In this document: piece after piece, positions 45,836 through 57,053 of the stretch
How the letters are laid out: every line of letters begins with the position of its first letter
How positions within the stretch are numbered: position 1 is the stretch's first letter
DNA from: Tetrapisispora phaffii CBS 4417
Taxonomy: Eukaryota > Ascomycota > Saccharomycetes > Saccharomycetales > Saccharomycetaceae
Direction: 5' to 3'
Length of the DNA: 64,000 nt
Assembly: GCF_000236905.1 (NCBI RefSeq)
Contig: NC_016521.1
Coordinates: 558,001-622,000, forward strand
The notes under the pieces: generated by a model
Seen by the model: the letters and a program-made list of their open reading frames with translations, nothing else
What the model was told of the DNA's origin: nothing
Databases searched by the model: none
Position numbers and translations under genes: made by a program

Positions 45836-46493
45836 TAGGTAAATGAATCTATATCCGCTCATTTATTGACGAAATACAAATCTGTTATAAAATAATCGCA
45901 ATTATCATATTGTTTTATTTTCTAGTAGAACACTTGCTGCCGGAAGAATGATACTATAGTGCACTTCCAGCAGGTTCGTGATTAAGTCGTAATAATTAAT
46001 TAGGTAATGTACCTACTTAATCCAGTATAACCAATTACTATGTACATATCTACTTGTTATATAAATATACCTAATTAAAGAATGACAGCAAATAATATAG
46101 TAACTGTTGATGTTACAGCGAACTCATCAAAGTTAAAATGTTTGCCAATAATTATAGACAATATAATAAGTGTCGTTATTTAAAGACGGTGCTAAAGTGA
46201 GTAATTTATCTTCAATTATTTTTTGACATTCTTCGCCAGCATTTATAATTTAGTCTCTAGATCGGATGCAAGAATTTTTTACGATAGTAAAAAATTAAAA
46301 GACTCAATAGTACAGGGGTGTTAAAAGTTTAGCCAAGAAATATATAAATTAAATTGTCTAATTAATAGTTCCAAATTTCAAACTCACTTTTACAATTGAA
46401 TGTAAAAGGTTTATTATATATTTTAAAAAAGCTTTGATCCTTATTTATTTAAGTTTAGAGACAATAACAGTAATAACAATATATCCAGCCAAT
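45836..46493 (+). other. Intergenic region ROT2/PCS60
   Basis: 658 bp. Contains a 10-bp-arm hairpin (45937-45973) and an 11-bp inverted repeat TTAATTAGGTA/TACCTAATTAA (45996-46006 and 46068-46078). S. cerevisiae has several genes between these two (SLX1, MCX1, TDP1); no remnants recognised. Confidence 0.6.
45937..45973 (+). repeat. Hairpin-forming inverted repeat downstream of ROT2
   Basis: CTGCCGGAAG and CTTCCAGCAG form a 10-bp stem with one G-T wobble and a 17-nt loop, 102 bp after the ROT2 stop. Confidence 0.6.
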
Positions 46494-48110
46494 ATGACAA
46501 CAATCACAGCTTCATTTAATGATACATTTAAAGTGAGCGATAATGTGGCTGTTATTGTTCCTGAAACAGGAGTTCTCGTAACATATCGTGATCTATCTCA
46601 CATGGTCGGTCAATTCCAAACTTTATTCCATGACCCACAATCTCCACTAACAGGATTAGTTACCAGACAAGAAACTGTTGCAATTTCTATGAAGAATAGT
46701 TTAGAATTTATTGTAGCATTCTTAGGTTCTACTATGGATGGGAAAATCGCTGCCCCATTAAACTCAAATTATAAGTTCGATGAGTTCAATTTTTACTTGA
46801 ATGACTTGAAATCTAAAGCTATTTGTGTTCCCAAAGGTGTCGTTATACAAAGTGAAAAGGCCGAAATAATGAGATCAGCTAAGCAATTTAGTTGTTATGT
46901 TATTGAATTAGAATTTAATACAGAGAGGTTTAGAGTTGAATATGACGTATACTCTCCAAAAGACAACTACAAAGGCATTGTATTTTCTTCCAGAAACAAC
47001 CCTAAGTTTATTAACAACGATGATACTAAGTTCCCAGGATTTGCACGTTCCAGCGATGTTGCATTAATTTTGCATACTAGTGGTACAACTTCAAAACCTA
47101 AAACTGTACCTTTATTACATCTTAATATTGTTAGAAGTACTTTAAATATCAGTAATACCTATAAATTAAATCAAGATGATAGGTCTTATACTGTCATGCC
47201 ATTGTTCCATGTGCATGGTTTAATTGGTGTTTTACTATCCACATTCAGAACGCAAGGATCTGTTGTTGTACCAGAAAAGTTTAGTGCCAAGAGATTCTGG
47301 GATGATTTTATCAAATATAAATGTAATTGGTTTAGCTGTGTCCCAACTATTAGTATGATTATGTTAAACATGCCAAAACCTTCCAAGCTTCCATATATTA
47401 GATTTATTAGATCATGTTCTTCACCACTAGCACCAGTTACATTCTCTAAATTGGAAAAAGAGTTTAATGCTCCAGTCTTAGAAGCCTATGCAATGACAGA
47501 AGCCTCTCATCAAATGACATCTAATAATTTACCACCTGGAAAAAGAAAGCCAGGCACCGTTGGCCAACCGCAAGGTGTCGAGTTATATATCTTAGACGAG
47601 AAGGACAATAAACTAGAACAAGGCCAAATCGGAGAAGTTTGCATTAGAGGTGAAAACGTCACTCCCGGGTATGCGAATAATCCAAAGGCAAATAAAGAAA
47701 ATTTCACTTGGGAATATAATTATTTCAGAACAGGTGATCAAGGTTACATTGATGCTGAAGGTTTCTTAGTGCTAACAGGTAGAATTAAGGAATTAATCAA
47801 CAGAGGTGGTGAAAAGATTTCCCCTGCCGAATTAGACAATATTATGTTATCAAATCCAAAAGTCAGAGAAGCTGTATGTTTTGCAGTACCTGATTTGAAG
47901 TATGGACAAATTGTCAATGCAGCAATTGTATTAAAGGATAATGAAACTATGAGTTACGAAGAATTGATTAAATTTATGTCAAATAAAGTTGCTAGTTTTA
48001 AATTACCAAGTAAAGTATATTTTGTAAAACAATTACCAAAGACAGCAACTGGAAAGATCCAAAGGCGTATAATAGCTGAAAAACTAACTAAACCAGAATC
48101 TAAATTTTAA
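46494..48110 (+). CDS. PCS60: Peroxisomal oxalyl-CoA synthetase Pcs60
   Basis: 538 residues from the ATG at 46494 (S. cerevisiae 543). Adenylate-forming family motifs: LHTSGTTSKPK (P-loop), YAMTEASHQM, TGDQGYIDAEGFLVLTGR, and the catalytic lysine region PKTATGKIQRR. The last three residues are SKF, a functional variant of the peroxisomal targeting signal SKL (yeast catalase A also ends in SKF). The enzyme converts oxalate to oxalyl-CoA and is also reported to bind RNA. Neighbour to PDB1 as in YBR222C-YBR221C. Confidence 0.95.
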   Translation: MTTITASFNDTFKVSDNVAVIVPETGVLVTYRDLSHMVGQFQTLFHDPQSPLTGLVTRQETVAISMKNSLEFIVAFLGSTMDGKIAAPLNSNYKFDEFNFYLNDLKSKAICVPKGVVIQSEKAEIMRSAKQFSCYVIELEFNTERFRVEYDVYSPKDNYKGIVFSSRNNPKFINNDDTKFPGFARSSDVALILHTSGTTSKPKTVPLLHLNIVRSTLNISNTYKLNQDDRSYTVMPLFHVHGLIGVLLSTFRTQGSVVVPEKFSAKRFWDDFIKYKCNWFSCVPTISMIMLNMPKPSKLPYIRFIRSCSSPLAPVTFSKLEKEFNAPVLEAYAMTEASHQMTSNNLPPGKRKPGTVGQPQGVELYILDEKDNKLEQGQIGEVCIRGENVTPGYANNPKANKENFTWEYNYFRTGDQGYIDAEGFLVLTGRIKELINRGGEKISPAELDNIMLSNPKVREAVCFAVPDLKYGQIVNAAIVLKDNETMSYEELIKFMSNKVASFKLPSKVYFVKQLPKTATGKIQRRIIAEKLTKPESKF

Positions 48111-49358
48111 AAGAACTTTTACAATATATATACATTAAATAAGAATTCATATACACTATTCTAAATCATCAATATCTTTTGTATAATGGGTTTATCTTTA
48201 GATCATATAACCGTTATAACCACCTGCTCAGTAAATTATATTATTGTCGTACATTCATCACCGCCATTGTATCCAACTTCACTTTTAGCTACCCGCTAAT
48301 TGGCAGAATAATAAGATGGTAGTACATGAGGAAGTCATTTGAAATCTGTAGGTTGCAAGAAAAAACGGGTAAATTTAAATTATTTTGCGGAGTGGTGCTG
48401 GGTAGCAACGGCATTTAAACCCACTTGGTCACCGCGCATTACGATTACTTATACCACCATTATTCCTTGAGGTCCATATAGTAGTGTATCTCAAACAATA
48501 ACGTACATTGATACATATATATATACATATAAAACGACAGTGAAAAACTCTTTTCTTCAAACTATACAATTGTCATTAATTACTCACTTTTCATGTACTT
48601 AACAGCCACACAACCTAACATAACCATAATCATGAGTCTTGACTTGATACATCTGTATCTGTATGTTCTAAACATCTATATCTGAAGTATATAGATTCTC
48701 TTCGTTTTGTACGGCTTGCAGTATACACAAACTTGCTGTTACCTTTTATGTAAAAATAATTTTCATTTGTTATGAGAAAAGTATGCTAATGTCTACAAGA
48801 TTATTTAGTGGCCGTGCCGCATTGGCTAAATATTGTAGTTTTATTTTTTACAGTATATATCCATTCTTTAATGCAAGGCATACTCATACCATAAATTATA
48901 TATATACATATACACATGTATATTATAAACAATTTGCAATCTGCATTTCAGAGTTACTGTGTTTTTTAGTTGATTATCTTCAAGCTTCAGTTATATATAT
49001 ATATATACATCAAGCGCAAGTAATTACTAATATAGAATCATCTGGTATATTCTTCGTCAAATTATTATATTATTGTTTTTATCTACCTATATTAATCACT
49101 AAAGGGTTAAATTAAAAAAGATAAAGAATATATCAACAAAAGACGGTTAAGGCTTCCTTTTAAATTTAATCACGAATCTTTCTGATAATTCATATCGTTT
49201 TCAAATCTTTTTGTTTTATATTCTCCAATTAATATTCTTTTCAGAATCCAATTCTAAATCCATTAAACACAGGTATACATATATTGAAATATATATATAC
49301 TAATAATTCCCATTTCCATACAATTCAAATAAAAAACAATCAAATAATTACCACAGCT
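48111..49358 (+). other. PDB1 upstream region
   Basis: 1248 bp with a Reb1 core at 48367-48373 and several (TA)n runs. A 110-codon frame at 48783-49115 is Tyr/Ile-rich translation of AT repeats and is not considered a gene. Confidence 0.6.
48367..48373 (+). promoter_or_regulatory. Reb1 core site
   Basis: CGGGTAA preceded by an A run, almost 1 kb before PDB1. Confidence 0.4.
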
Positions 49359-50438
49359 ATGTTTAAGAATACATTAAAAGCTACAAGCTTACTTAGATCT
49401 TCATATGTTCCTTCTTTGAAGAATGGTTCACGTTTAGCCTCCACTAAGACTATGACCGTTAGAGATGCTTTAAACAGTGCGATCGCAGAAGAATTAGACA
49501 GGGATGATGATGTGTTTTTAATTGGTGAAGAAGTTGCTCAATATAATGGTGCTTACAAAGTTTCTAAAGGTTTATTAGACAGATTTGGCGAAAGAAGAAT
49601 CATTGATACTCCGATCACTGAATATGGTTTTGCAGGTATGGCTATCGGTGCTGCTTTCAAAGGTTTGAAACCAATTGTTGAATTTATGTCTTTCAATTTC
49701 TCACTTCAAGCTATCGATGCCGTGGTCAACTCAGCCGCAAAGACACATTATATGTCTGGTGGTACTCAAACATGTCAAATTGTTTTCAGAGGTCCTAACG
49801 GTGCTGCTTTCGGTGTTGCCGCCCAACATTCTCAAGATTTTTCAGCTTGGTACGGTTCTATTCCAGGTTTGAAAGTTTTAGTCCCATATTCCGCTGAAGA
49901 CGCTAGAGGTTTGCTAAAAGCTGCTATCAGAGATCCAAATCCAGTTGTCTTTTTAGAAAACGAATTATTATACGGTGAATCTTTTGAAATGTCCGAAGAA
50001 TCTTTCTCTCCAGATTTTACCTTACCATACAAAGCTAAAGTTGAAAGAGAAGGTAAAGATATTTCTATTATCACATACACAAGAAATGTCGAATTTTCGT
50101 TAAAGGCTGCTGAAATTTTAAGTCAACAGCATGGTATAGACGCCGAAGTCATAAATCTAAGATCCATCAGACCATTAGATGTCGAAGCCATAGTCAAATC
50201 TTTGAAGAAAACTAACCATTTAATCACTGTCGAATCCACATTCCCATCTTTCGGTGTCGGTAGTGAGATTGTTGCACAAATCATGGAAAGTGAAGGTTTT
50301 GACTACTTAGACGCTCCAGTCAAGAGAGTTACTGGTGCCGATGTCCCAACACCATACGCCAAGGAATTAGAAGATTTTGCGTTCCCAGATCCAGATACTA
50401 TTGTCAGAGCTGTCAAGGAAACCCTTTCTGTCGATTAA
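49359..50438 (+). CDS. PDB1: Pyruvate dehydrogenase E1 beta subunit
   Basis: 359 residues from the ATG at 49359; the TTG-initiated extension is ignored because a presequence starts here ([20 protein letters not shown]...RLAS). Transketolase-like pyrimidine domain: [55 protein letters not shown]-terminal transketolase domain: [15 protein letters not shown]. The subunit pairs with Pda1 to decarboxylate pyruvate in the matrix complex. Codon bias suggests high expression. Length is close to S. cerevisiae Pdb1 (366). Confidence 0.98.
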   Translation: MFKNTLKATSLLRSSYVPSLKNGSRLASTKTMTVRDALNSAIAEELDRDDDVFLIGEEVAQYNGAYKVSKGLLDRFGERRIIDTPITEYGFAGMAIGAAFKGLKPIVEFMSFNFSLQAIDAVVNSAAKTHYMSGGTQTCQIVFRGPNGAAFGVAAQHSQDFSAWYGSIPGLKVLVPYSAEDARGLLKAAIRDPNPVVFLENELLYGESFEMSEESFSPDFTLPYKAKVEREGKDISIITYTRNVEFSLKAAEILSQQHGIDAEVINLRSIRPLDVEAIVKSLKKTNHLITVESTFPSFGVGSEIVAQIMESEGFDYLDAPVKRVTGADVPTPYAKELEDFAFPDPDTIVRAVKETLSVD

Positions 50439-50716
50439 AACCCCAACAAATTGAAAACAACAACATATAACTTATACACATAGGTATATATATTTATATG
50501 CATATGTTTGCTTGATATTTTATTTCTTTCTTTTCTTTTTTATTATGTAAATAACAAATAATCTAATGAAACACAAAATATTTTAAAGATACTATTACAC
50601 ATATTTTTATAGTAATACTTGTAATAGGTTCCATTCATTGTTTTCAATTGCTAACTGCGCTAAGAAACCACAATCAAGAACCGATGCAGGAATTTGTTGC
50701 TTAATCACACATACAT

Positions 50717-50899
50717 GACTTCAAATGAAAAAACCGAAAAAGAAAGGGAATTAGAAGTTTTAAAGGTCAAAGCTAATACATAGCCTTAAAGAAATAGAAA
50801 AAATCCATGCTATCGAAGCTCATGGATCTTGTTCACGTCACTTACTTCGTATACCAATTGTAATTGAAATGAACCAGTTAAGCTATATATATATATATG
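50717..50899 (+). pseudogene. Possible broken small ORF (frameshift)
   Basis: An ATG at 50717 opens 22 codons (MTSNEKTEKERELEVLKVKA then NT) that end at TAG. Shifting one base, a frame continues as SLKEIEKIHAIEAHGSCSRH into an AT repeat. The joined stretch looks helical and charged, unlike random AT DNA, but I recognise no family. Could be a chance frame, a decayed gene or a frameshifted small gene. Confidence 0.25.
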
Positions 50900-51543
50900 T
50901 ATATGTATTAATTCCAAGCTTACAGAAGTGATTTGCCGGATCGTACTATATTACAAATTGGATATGAACCGATTACTTTTTCTTAAGTATAGGAATGTAT
51001 GAAAAAGGGTTAAAGATCTCTCCTGAGTGAAAGAAGAAGTAACAAAATAGAGCCGCTTAAAATCACGATATGGCATATATTGAAAAAGGGAAAAGGTCAT
51101 GAACTTTTTAGAGATAACGAACGAATCAATGATGAGTCTACGTTCCGTCATGTTCAAAGATAAGGTAACACTCTTCCTATCGAACGATATAATATTGCCG
51201 TATATATTATGTTGAATTCGAGAGAACTAAACAACCAAGGAATAAATATACGATTGATTAACATAGCGTTACAAACAAGAACAAGTACCGACGTACCGTT
51301 TCTTGCCATTAACACAGCTAGACTTGTAAGGTCTTCAAGTGCCACACACCTCTTGATCTGTAAGTACATATATACATATATTTCCACAATCAACGACCAA
51401 CTTAAGAATACAAAAAGCATTGTGAAACATTGTGAAGCATGGAACATCATGGTTAAGATAGACATTTGGTAATACCAATTCTAATGCATTCGTCATGCAA
51501 TCGGGGTTACTTCTCCTACCCGCCACCACTATATGATAGATAC

Positions 51544-51565
51544 GTTGATGATATATATCATCAAC
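51544..51565. repeat. 22-bp perfect palindrome
   Basis: GTTGATGATAT followed by its exact complement ATATCATCAAC. About 500 bp upstream of PYC2. Confidence 0.8.
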
Positions 51566-52062
51566 ATTATTTTTGTGCAATTATGGGTTCTGCGTTGGTT
51601 TCTCTATCATCACAGTTTTTCAAAATTGATTTTTTCCTCTTTCTACATTGGTTTGTTACCGTGCTGATATATTTGAAAAGTCAGTCATATCATTTGTATT
51701 CATTTTATTTCACTTCTTCTACGCTTGTTTCAACGCTATTTTTTAAACTGTCCTATTTGTATCTTCCTCCCTCTTCCCTCAAAATTCCAATGTTCAATAA
51801 CTTACCATTCAAATATACTTATATATATATATACAGAGTTATAATTAATAAGTAAATCAATTGGATAGCAGATCTCCTATAATACGATCGTGCCACTCAT
51901 TGATATCTCCATATATACTATTATCTCACTAATATATCAATAATATATAATTATAAGTGTATTGTTTTTATTTTTACGATCGTTGAATATATTTCTATTG
52001 CATAATAAAAGCACACACACACATATATATATTCAAACAATACACAAAATAATTCTCTTATT

Positions 52063-55000
52063 ATGCCAACTAATAAATTTTCTGGTTTAAGAGATAATTA
52101 TTCTCTATTGGGTGAAAAAAACAAGATATTAGTAGCAAACAGAGGTGAAATTCCAATTAGAATCTTTAGAACTGCTCATGAACTATCATTGAGAACTATA
52201 GCCATTTATTCTCATGAAGATAAATTATCTTTACATAGATCTAAAGCAGACGAATCTTATGTGATCGGTAAAGAAGGTGAATTCACTCCGGTTGGTGCTT
52301 ATTTAGCTATAGATGAAATTATCAATATTGCAAAAAGACATGGTGTTGATTTTATTCATCCAGGTTATGGGTTTTTATCAGAAAATTCTGAGTTCGCTGA
52401 CAAAGTTATCAAGGCAGGTATCACATGGATCGGTCCTCCGCCGGAAGTCATTGAATCTGTTGGTGACAAAGTTTCTGCAAGAAATTTAGCGGCTAAGGCC
52501 GATGTTCCAACTGTTCCAGGTACTCCGGGTCCAATCGAAACAGTAGAGCAAGCTGAAGCCTTTGTAAAAGAATATGGTTATCCTGTTATCGTTAAAGCCG
52601 CCTATGGTGGTGGTGGTAGAGGTATGAGAGTCGTTAGAGAAGGTGAAGATATCGCAGATGCTTTCCAAAGAGCTAGATCCGAGGCTGTAACTGCTTTCGG
52701 TAATGGTACTTGTTTTATCGAAAGATTCTTAAACAAGCCAAAACATATCGAAGTCCAATTATTGGCTGATAAGTATGGTAACGTTGTTCATCTTTTTGAA
52801 AGAGATTGTTCCGTTCAAAGAAGACATCAAAAAGTCGTCGAAGTGGCTCCAGCTTTAACATTACCTATCGAAGTTAGAAATGCTATTTTGACTGATGCAG
52901 TTAAACTAGCAAAAGTAGCAGGATATCAAAATGCAGGTACCGCTGAATTTTTAGTCGATGATCAAAATAGACACTATTTTATCGAAATTAATCCAAGAAT
53001 TCAAGTCGAGCATACAATCACTGAAGAAATTACAGGCATTGATATCGTCTCAGCTCAAATTCAAATTGCTGCAGGTGCCTCTTTAGAAGATTTGGGTTTA
53101 TTACAAGATAGAATTACCACCAAAGGTTTTGCCATTCAATGTCGTATCACTACAGAAGATCCGTACAAGAATTTCCAGCCTGATACAGGTAAATTAGAAG
53201 TTTACAGATCTGCTGGTGGTAACGGTGTTAGATTAGATGGTGGTAACGTTTACGTTGGTGCCATTATCTCTCCTCATTATGATTCCATGTTAGTTAAATG
53301 CACATGTTCAGGTTCAACATATGAAATTGTTAGACGTAAAATGTTACGTGCATTAATTGAATTTAGAATTAGAGGTGTTAAGACAAATATTCCATTTTTG
53401 ATTACCCTTTTAACTAATCCTGTGTTCATTGATGGTAGTTATTGGACTACTTTCATCGATGACACCCCAGAATTATTTACTGTTATCAAATCACGTAATA
53501 GAGGTCAAAAAATTTTGAATTATTTAGCTGACATTGCCGTCAATGGTCCACAAGTTAAAGGTCAAAGTAGTCTACCAAAATTAACCAGTAACCCTATCGT
53601 TCCTGTTCTCCATGATGAAAATAAAAACGTTATTGATGTAAACAATACTCCACCAGCAGGTTGGAGACAAGTATTACTTGAACAAGGTCCAGAAGGATTT
53701 GCTAAAGAAGTTAGGAAATTTGACGGTACTTTAATTATGGATACAACATGGAGAGATGCTCACCAATCTTTATTAGCTACAAGAATCAGAACTTACGATC
53801 TAGCTACTATTGCGCCAACTACTGCGCACGCATTATCTAATGCTTTTGCATTAGAATGTTGGGGTGGTGCAACATTTGATGTTGCTATGAGATTCTTAAA
53901 TGAAGATCCATGGGAAAGATTAAGAACATTAAGAAAATTAGTTCCTAATATTCCATTCCAAATGTTGTTACGTGGTGCCAATGGTGTTGCTTATTCTTCT
54001 TTACCAGATAACGCTATTGATCATTTTGTCGCACAAGCTAAAGAGAACGGTGTCGATATTTTTAGAGTTTTCGATGCATTAAATGATCTTGAACAATTAA
54101 AAGTAGGTGTCGATGCTGTTAAAAAAGCCGGCGGTGTTGTTGAAGCAACAGTTTGTTACTCTGGTGATATGTTACAACCAGGTAAGAAATACAACTTGGA
54201 TTATTACTTAGAAATCACCGACAAGATTGTCAAAATGGGTACCCACATATTGGGTATTAAGGATATGGCTGGTACATTAAAGCCAGGTGCTGCTAAATTA
54301 TTAGTTGGTTCCATTAGAGCAAAATACCCTGATCTACCAATCCATGTTCACTCTCATGACTCAGCTGGTACTGCGGTTACATCCATGGTTGCATGTGCCT
54401 TAGCTGGTGCTGATGTCGTGGATGTTGCTACGAACTCCATGTCTGGTTTAACATCCCAAGGTTCTGTAAATGCATTTTTAGCATCTGTTGATGGAACCAT
54501 TAACACTGGTGTTGATGCCAAGAAGGTTACTGAATTAGATGCTTATTGGGCTGAGGTCAGATTATTGTATTCTGGTTTTGATGCCGATTTGAAGGGTCCT
54601 GATCCTGAAGTTTATGATCACGAAATTCCAGGTGGTCAATTAACTAATTTATTATTTCAAGCTCAACAGTTAGGTTTAGGTGAACAATGGAATGAAACTA
54701 AGAGAGCATACAAAGAAGCTAATGAATTATTAGGCGATATTGTCAAGGTCACTCCGACTTCCAAGGTCGTTGGTGACTTAGCACAATTCATGGTTACTAA
54801 CAAATTAACTTCTGACGATGTTAAGAGATTAGCCAATTCTTTAGACTTCCCAGATTCAGTTATGGATTTCTTTGAAGGTTTGATGGGCCAACCATATGGT
54901 GGTTTCCCTGAACCTTTGAGAACCGATATTCTAAAGGGTAAGAGAAAGAAGTTAACTACCAGACCTGGTTTAGAGTTGGCTCCATTCGATTTACCAAAAA

Positions 55001-55599
55001 TTAAGGAAGAATTAGAAGCCAGATTTGATGATATCGATGAATGTGACGTCGCTTCATACAATATGTATCCAAAGGTTTACGAAGACTTTAGAAAAGTGTA
55101 CGAAGAGTTTGGTGATTTATCTGTTATTCCAACAAAGAATTTCTTAGCTCCGCCTGCTATCGGTGAGGAAATTGAAATCCACATCGAAAAAGGTAAAAGT
55201 TTAATTGTTAAGTTCCAAGCTATCGGTACCTTAAACAAAGAAAATGGTACAAGAGAAGTCTACTTTGAAATGAATGGTGAATCAAGAAAGATCGTGGTCA
55301 ACGACAGAGCACAAAAGGTTGAAACTATCGCTAAACCTAAGGTCGATGCCCATGATCCATTCCAAGTTGGTGCTCCAATGGCCGGTGTCATTGTCGAAGT
55401 TAAAGTTCACAAGGGTTCCTTAATAAAGAAGGGTCAACCAGTAGCCATTTTAAGTGCTATGAAGATGGAAATGGTTATTTCTGCTACCGCTGATGGTATT
55501 GTCCAGCAAGTGTTGGTCAATGACGGTGAAGCTGTTGATGCTTCTGACTTATTGGTGGTACTTGAAGACGATACTCTTATAACAGGAGATAAACAATAG
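52063..55599 (+). CDS. PYC2: Pyruvate carboxylase
   Basis: 1178 residues, exactly the yeast enzyme length. Biotin carboxylase domain (KILVANRGEIPIRIFRTA; ATP-grasp AAYGGGGRGMRVV; FIEINPRIQVEH), carboxyltransferase domain (DTTWRDAHQSLLATR), and C-terminal biotinyl domain with AMKME, biotin Lys at about 1134. Cytosolic, converts pyruvate to oxaloacetate (anaplerosis, gluconeogenesis). No targeting sequence. Position between PDB1 and ATG12 matches YBR218C (PYC2), though PYC1 is its duplicate and only one may be present in this species. Shows high codon bias. Confidence 0.97.
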   Translation: MPTNKFSGLRDNYSLLGEKNKILVANRGEIPIRIFRTAHELSLRTIAIYSHEDKLSLHRSKADESYVIGKEGEFTPVGAYLAIDEIINIAKRHGVDFIHPGYGFLSENSEFADKVIKAGITWIGPPPEVIESVGDKVSARNLAAKADVPTVPGTPGPIETVEQAEAFVKEYGYPVIVKAAYGGGGRGMRVVREGEDIADAFQRARSEAVTAFGNGTCFIERFLNKPKHIEVQLLADKYGNVVHLFERDCSVQRRHQKVVEVAPALTLPIEVRNAILTDAVKLAKVAGYQNAGTAEFLVDDQNRHYFIEINPRIQVEHTITEEITGIDIVSAQIQIAAGASLEDLGLLQDRITTKGFAIQCRITTEDPYKNFQPDTGKLEVYRSAGGNGVRLDGGNVYVGAIISPHYDSMLVKCTCSGSTYEIVRRKMLRALIEFRIRGVKTNIPFLITLLTNPVFIDGSYWTTFIDDTPELFTVIKSRNRGQKILNYLADIAVNGPQVKGQSSLPKLTSNPIVPVLHDENKNVIDVNNTPPAGWRQVLLEQGPEGFAKEVRKFDGTLIMDTTWRDAHQSLLATRIRTYDLATIAPTTAHALSNAFALECWGGATFDVAMRFLNEDPWERLRTLRKLVPNIPFQMLLRGANGVAYSSLPDNAIDHFVAQAKENGVDIFRVFDALNDLEQLKVGVDAVKKAGGVVEATVCYSGDMLQPGKKYNLDYYLEITDKIVKMGTHILGIKDMAGTLKPGAAKLLVGSIRAKYPDLPIHVHSHDSAGTAVTSMVACALAGADVVDVATNSMSGLTSQGSVNAFLASVDGTINTGVDAKKVTELDAYWAEVRLLYSGFDADLKGPDPEVYDHEIPGGQLTNLLFQAQQLGLGEQWNETKRAYKEANELLGDIVKVTPTSKVVGDLAQFMVTNKLTSDDVKRLANSLDFPDSVMDFFEGLMGQPYGGFPEPLRTDILKGKRKKLTTRPGLELAPFDLPKIKEELEARFDDIDECDVASYNMYPKVYEDFRKVYEEFGDLSVIPTKNFLAPPAIGEEIEIHIEKGKSLIVKFQAIGTLNKENGTREVYFEMNGESRKIVVNDRAQKVETIAKPKVDAHDPFQVGAPMAGVIVEVKVHKGSLIKKGQPVAILSAMKMEMVISATADGIVQQVLVNDGEAVDASDLLVVLEDDTLITGDKQ

Positions 55600-55892
55600 T
55601 TTTTAAGCTTATAATAATTTGTACTATTAATGTTAATTTAACGATTTATTTATGTATATAAGTTTTAATAAAAATTTAAATTTTAATACTTTTTTAAGTC
55701 TTGGGATTCCATTTTAAAAGGTCATAATTGTAAAGCAAACTTAAAATGTTTTATATTTTAGCAAATTATAATATTAACCCATCATAAATTCTAGCTATTA
55801 ATTATATATCTACGTATTACACAATCTTAATTCTATTCATAAATCATCATAATTGAGAGATCATAAATTATAAAACTCAACGATACTCCTAA

Positions 55893-56570
55893 TCAACCAA
55901 ATGCTACCGTGGCGCAATAACTCACAATTAAGGCATTGCCGATTTTAAACTGATCCCAAAGATCGCCAATATTTTGCTGTGGGTTTGGTGCAAAGGAATT
56001 ATTTACATAACAATAAACATCTTTCATTTTTAGTTTTCTTTTAACAAAAAGTATTACTGTTGCAAAAGGTTGTTCGGTAGAAATGGTACATGTATTTGGG
56101 TTGATTGGGAGGACATTTCCGATGGCTTGAAATCTTATTTGAATTTTTTTCTTATCAATTTGAGATTCATTAGATCTTAAGGCTTTAAGTTTGTTATCCT
56201 CCAGATCATCCAGATTAACAATTTTGTCATCAATATTTCGTTTAATATTTTCTAATATCAAAGACGTTGTTGCAGGCATATTTTGTCCTTCAACTAGCAC
56301 TGAATTTTCATTTCGATCTTCAATCGTTATATCAATCCTATAGTCTGGCGTAACATCACCCTCCTTAGGGTGCTCAACTTCCAATCCTAACAGTGACAAC
56401 CTTCTACTATACTGTTCTAATCTATTTTCAATCGAGTTTACATTCGAAACATTATTTAATCGTGAGCCATCGACTTGAGCGTCTAAATTAGTGGATACTA
56501 TACTATCTGCAAACAAATCATCTTCTGTACCACTCTCACTTTCACTTTCACTTTCCAATAGTCCACTCAT
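55893..56570 (-). CDS. ATG12: Ubiquitin-like autophagy modifier Atg12
   Basis: 225 residues (S. cerevisiae 186). Acidic Ser/Glu-rich N-terminal extension (LLESESESESGTEDDLF). The ubiquitin-like fold occupies the C-terminal ~85 residues: KIQIRFQAIGNVLPINP, TVILFVKRKLKM, VYCYVNNSFAPNPQQNIGDL, ending in CATVAFG. The terminal glycine is exposed without processing, as in Atg12, for conjugation to Atg5 via Atg7 and Atg10. The Atg12-Atg5 conjugate with Atg16 is the E3 for Atg8 lipidation. Convergent with PYC2 as in YBR217W-YBR218C. Confidence 0.96.
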   Translation of the reverse strand: MSGLLESESESESGTEDDLFADSIVSTNLDAQVDGSRLNNVSNVNSIENRLEQYSRRLSLLGLEVEHPKEGDVTPDYRIDITIEDRNENSVLVEGQNMPATTSLILENIKRNIDDKIVNLDDLEDNKLKALRSNESQIDKKKIQIRFQAIGNVLPINPNTCTISTEQPFATVILFVKRKLKMKDVYCYVNNSFAPNPQQNIGDLWDQFKIGNALIVSYCATVAFG

Positions 56571-57053
56571 TTACAGGTACAATTAGTAAATTCTTGACCA
56601 ATAATTTGCAAGATTACTTATCTTACAGCCCATATGAGGTAATACCTTGGCAGTCTTTTATACATAAGGTTATTTAATTTACTATAATATAGGTGATCTT
56701 ATTTTTTATAATTTCTCAATTCTCAAATAATTATATAATAATTATATCTGTTACTTAAAGTTAGTTCCTGATGGCTCTTTATTTCACAGCTAGCCAATGG
56801 CTCAATTGTACATGACTGCGGGCGATGTCAATTTTCCGGAATAAAATGTACGAATTGAAAATATTACACTTTATCTCACAAACTAATTCTTGCAATCAGG
56901 TAAGATAGAGTTAAACCTTAATCTTATTGCAAGGTATAAATGAGTTTGACGACTTCACAAGTTTTCTTTTGAGCATAAACACATAGTAACTTCAGTTAAA
57001 TAACAAAATTACTTGCTAAGCAAACCAAAGATAACTATACAGAACCAGTCATT
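56571..57053. other. Divergent intergenic region ATG12/YBP1
   Basis: 483 bp between the two starts. No further feature recognised. Confidence 0.7.

Larger units (their letters stand above)
50439..52062. other. Intergenic region PDB1/PYC2
   Basis: 1624 bp. S. cerevisiae YBR220C and YBR219C lie here but no copies are seen. Two short plus-strand frames at 50717-50900 look like a broken small ORF. A 22-bp perfect palindrome lies at 51544-51565. Overlapping antisense frames of 80-130 codons at 51150-51855 are not credible. Confidence 0.55.

Noticed and set aside
48783..49115. 110-codon frame upstream of PDB1
   Set aside because: Tyr/Ile/Thr-rich translation of TA and CATA repeats, with no family resemblance.
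51154..51855. Overlapping sense and antisense frames of 80-130 codons
   Set aside because: Both strands are open in AT repeats. Frames overlap each other and none resembles a protein family.
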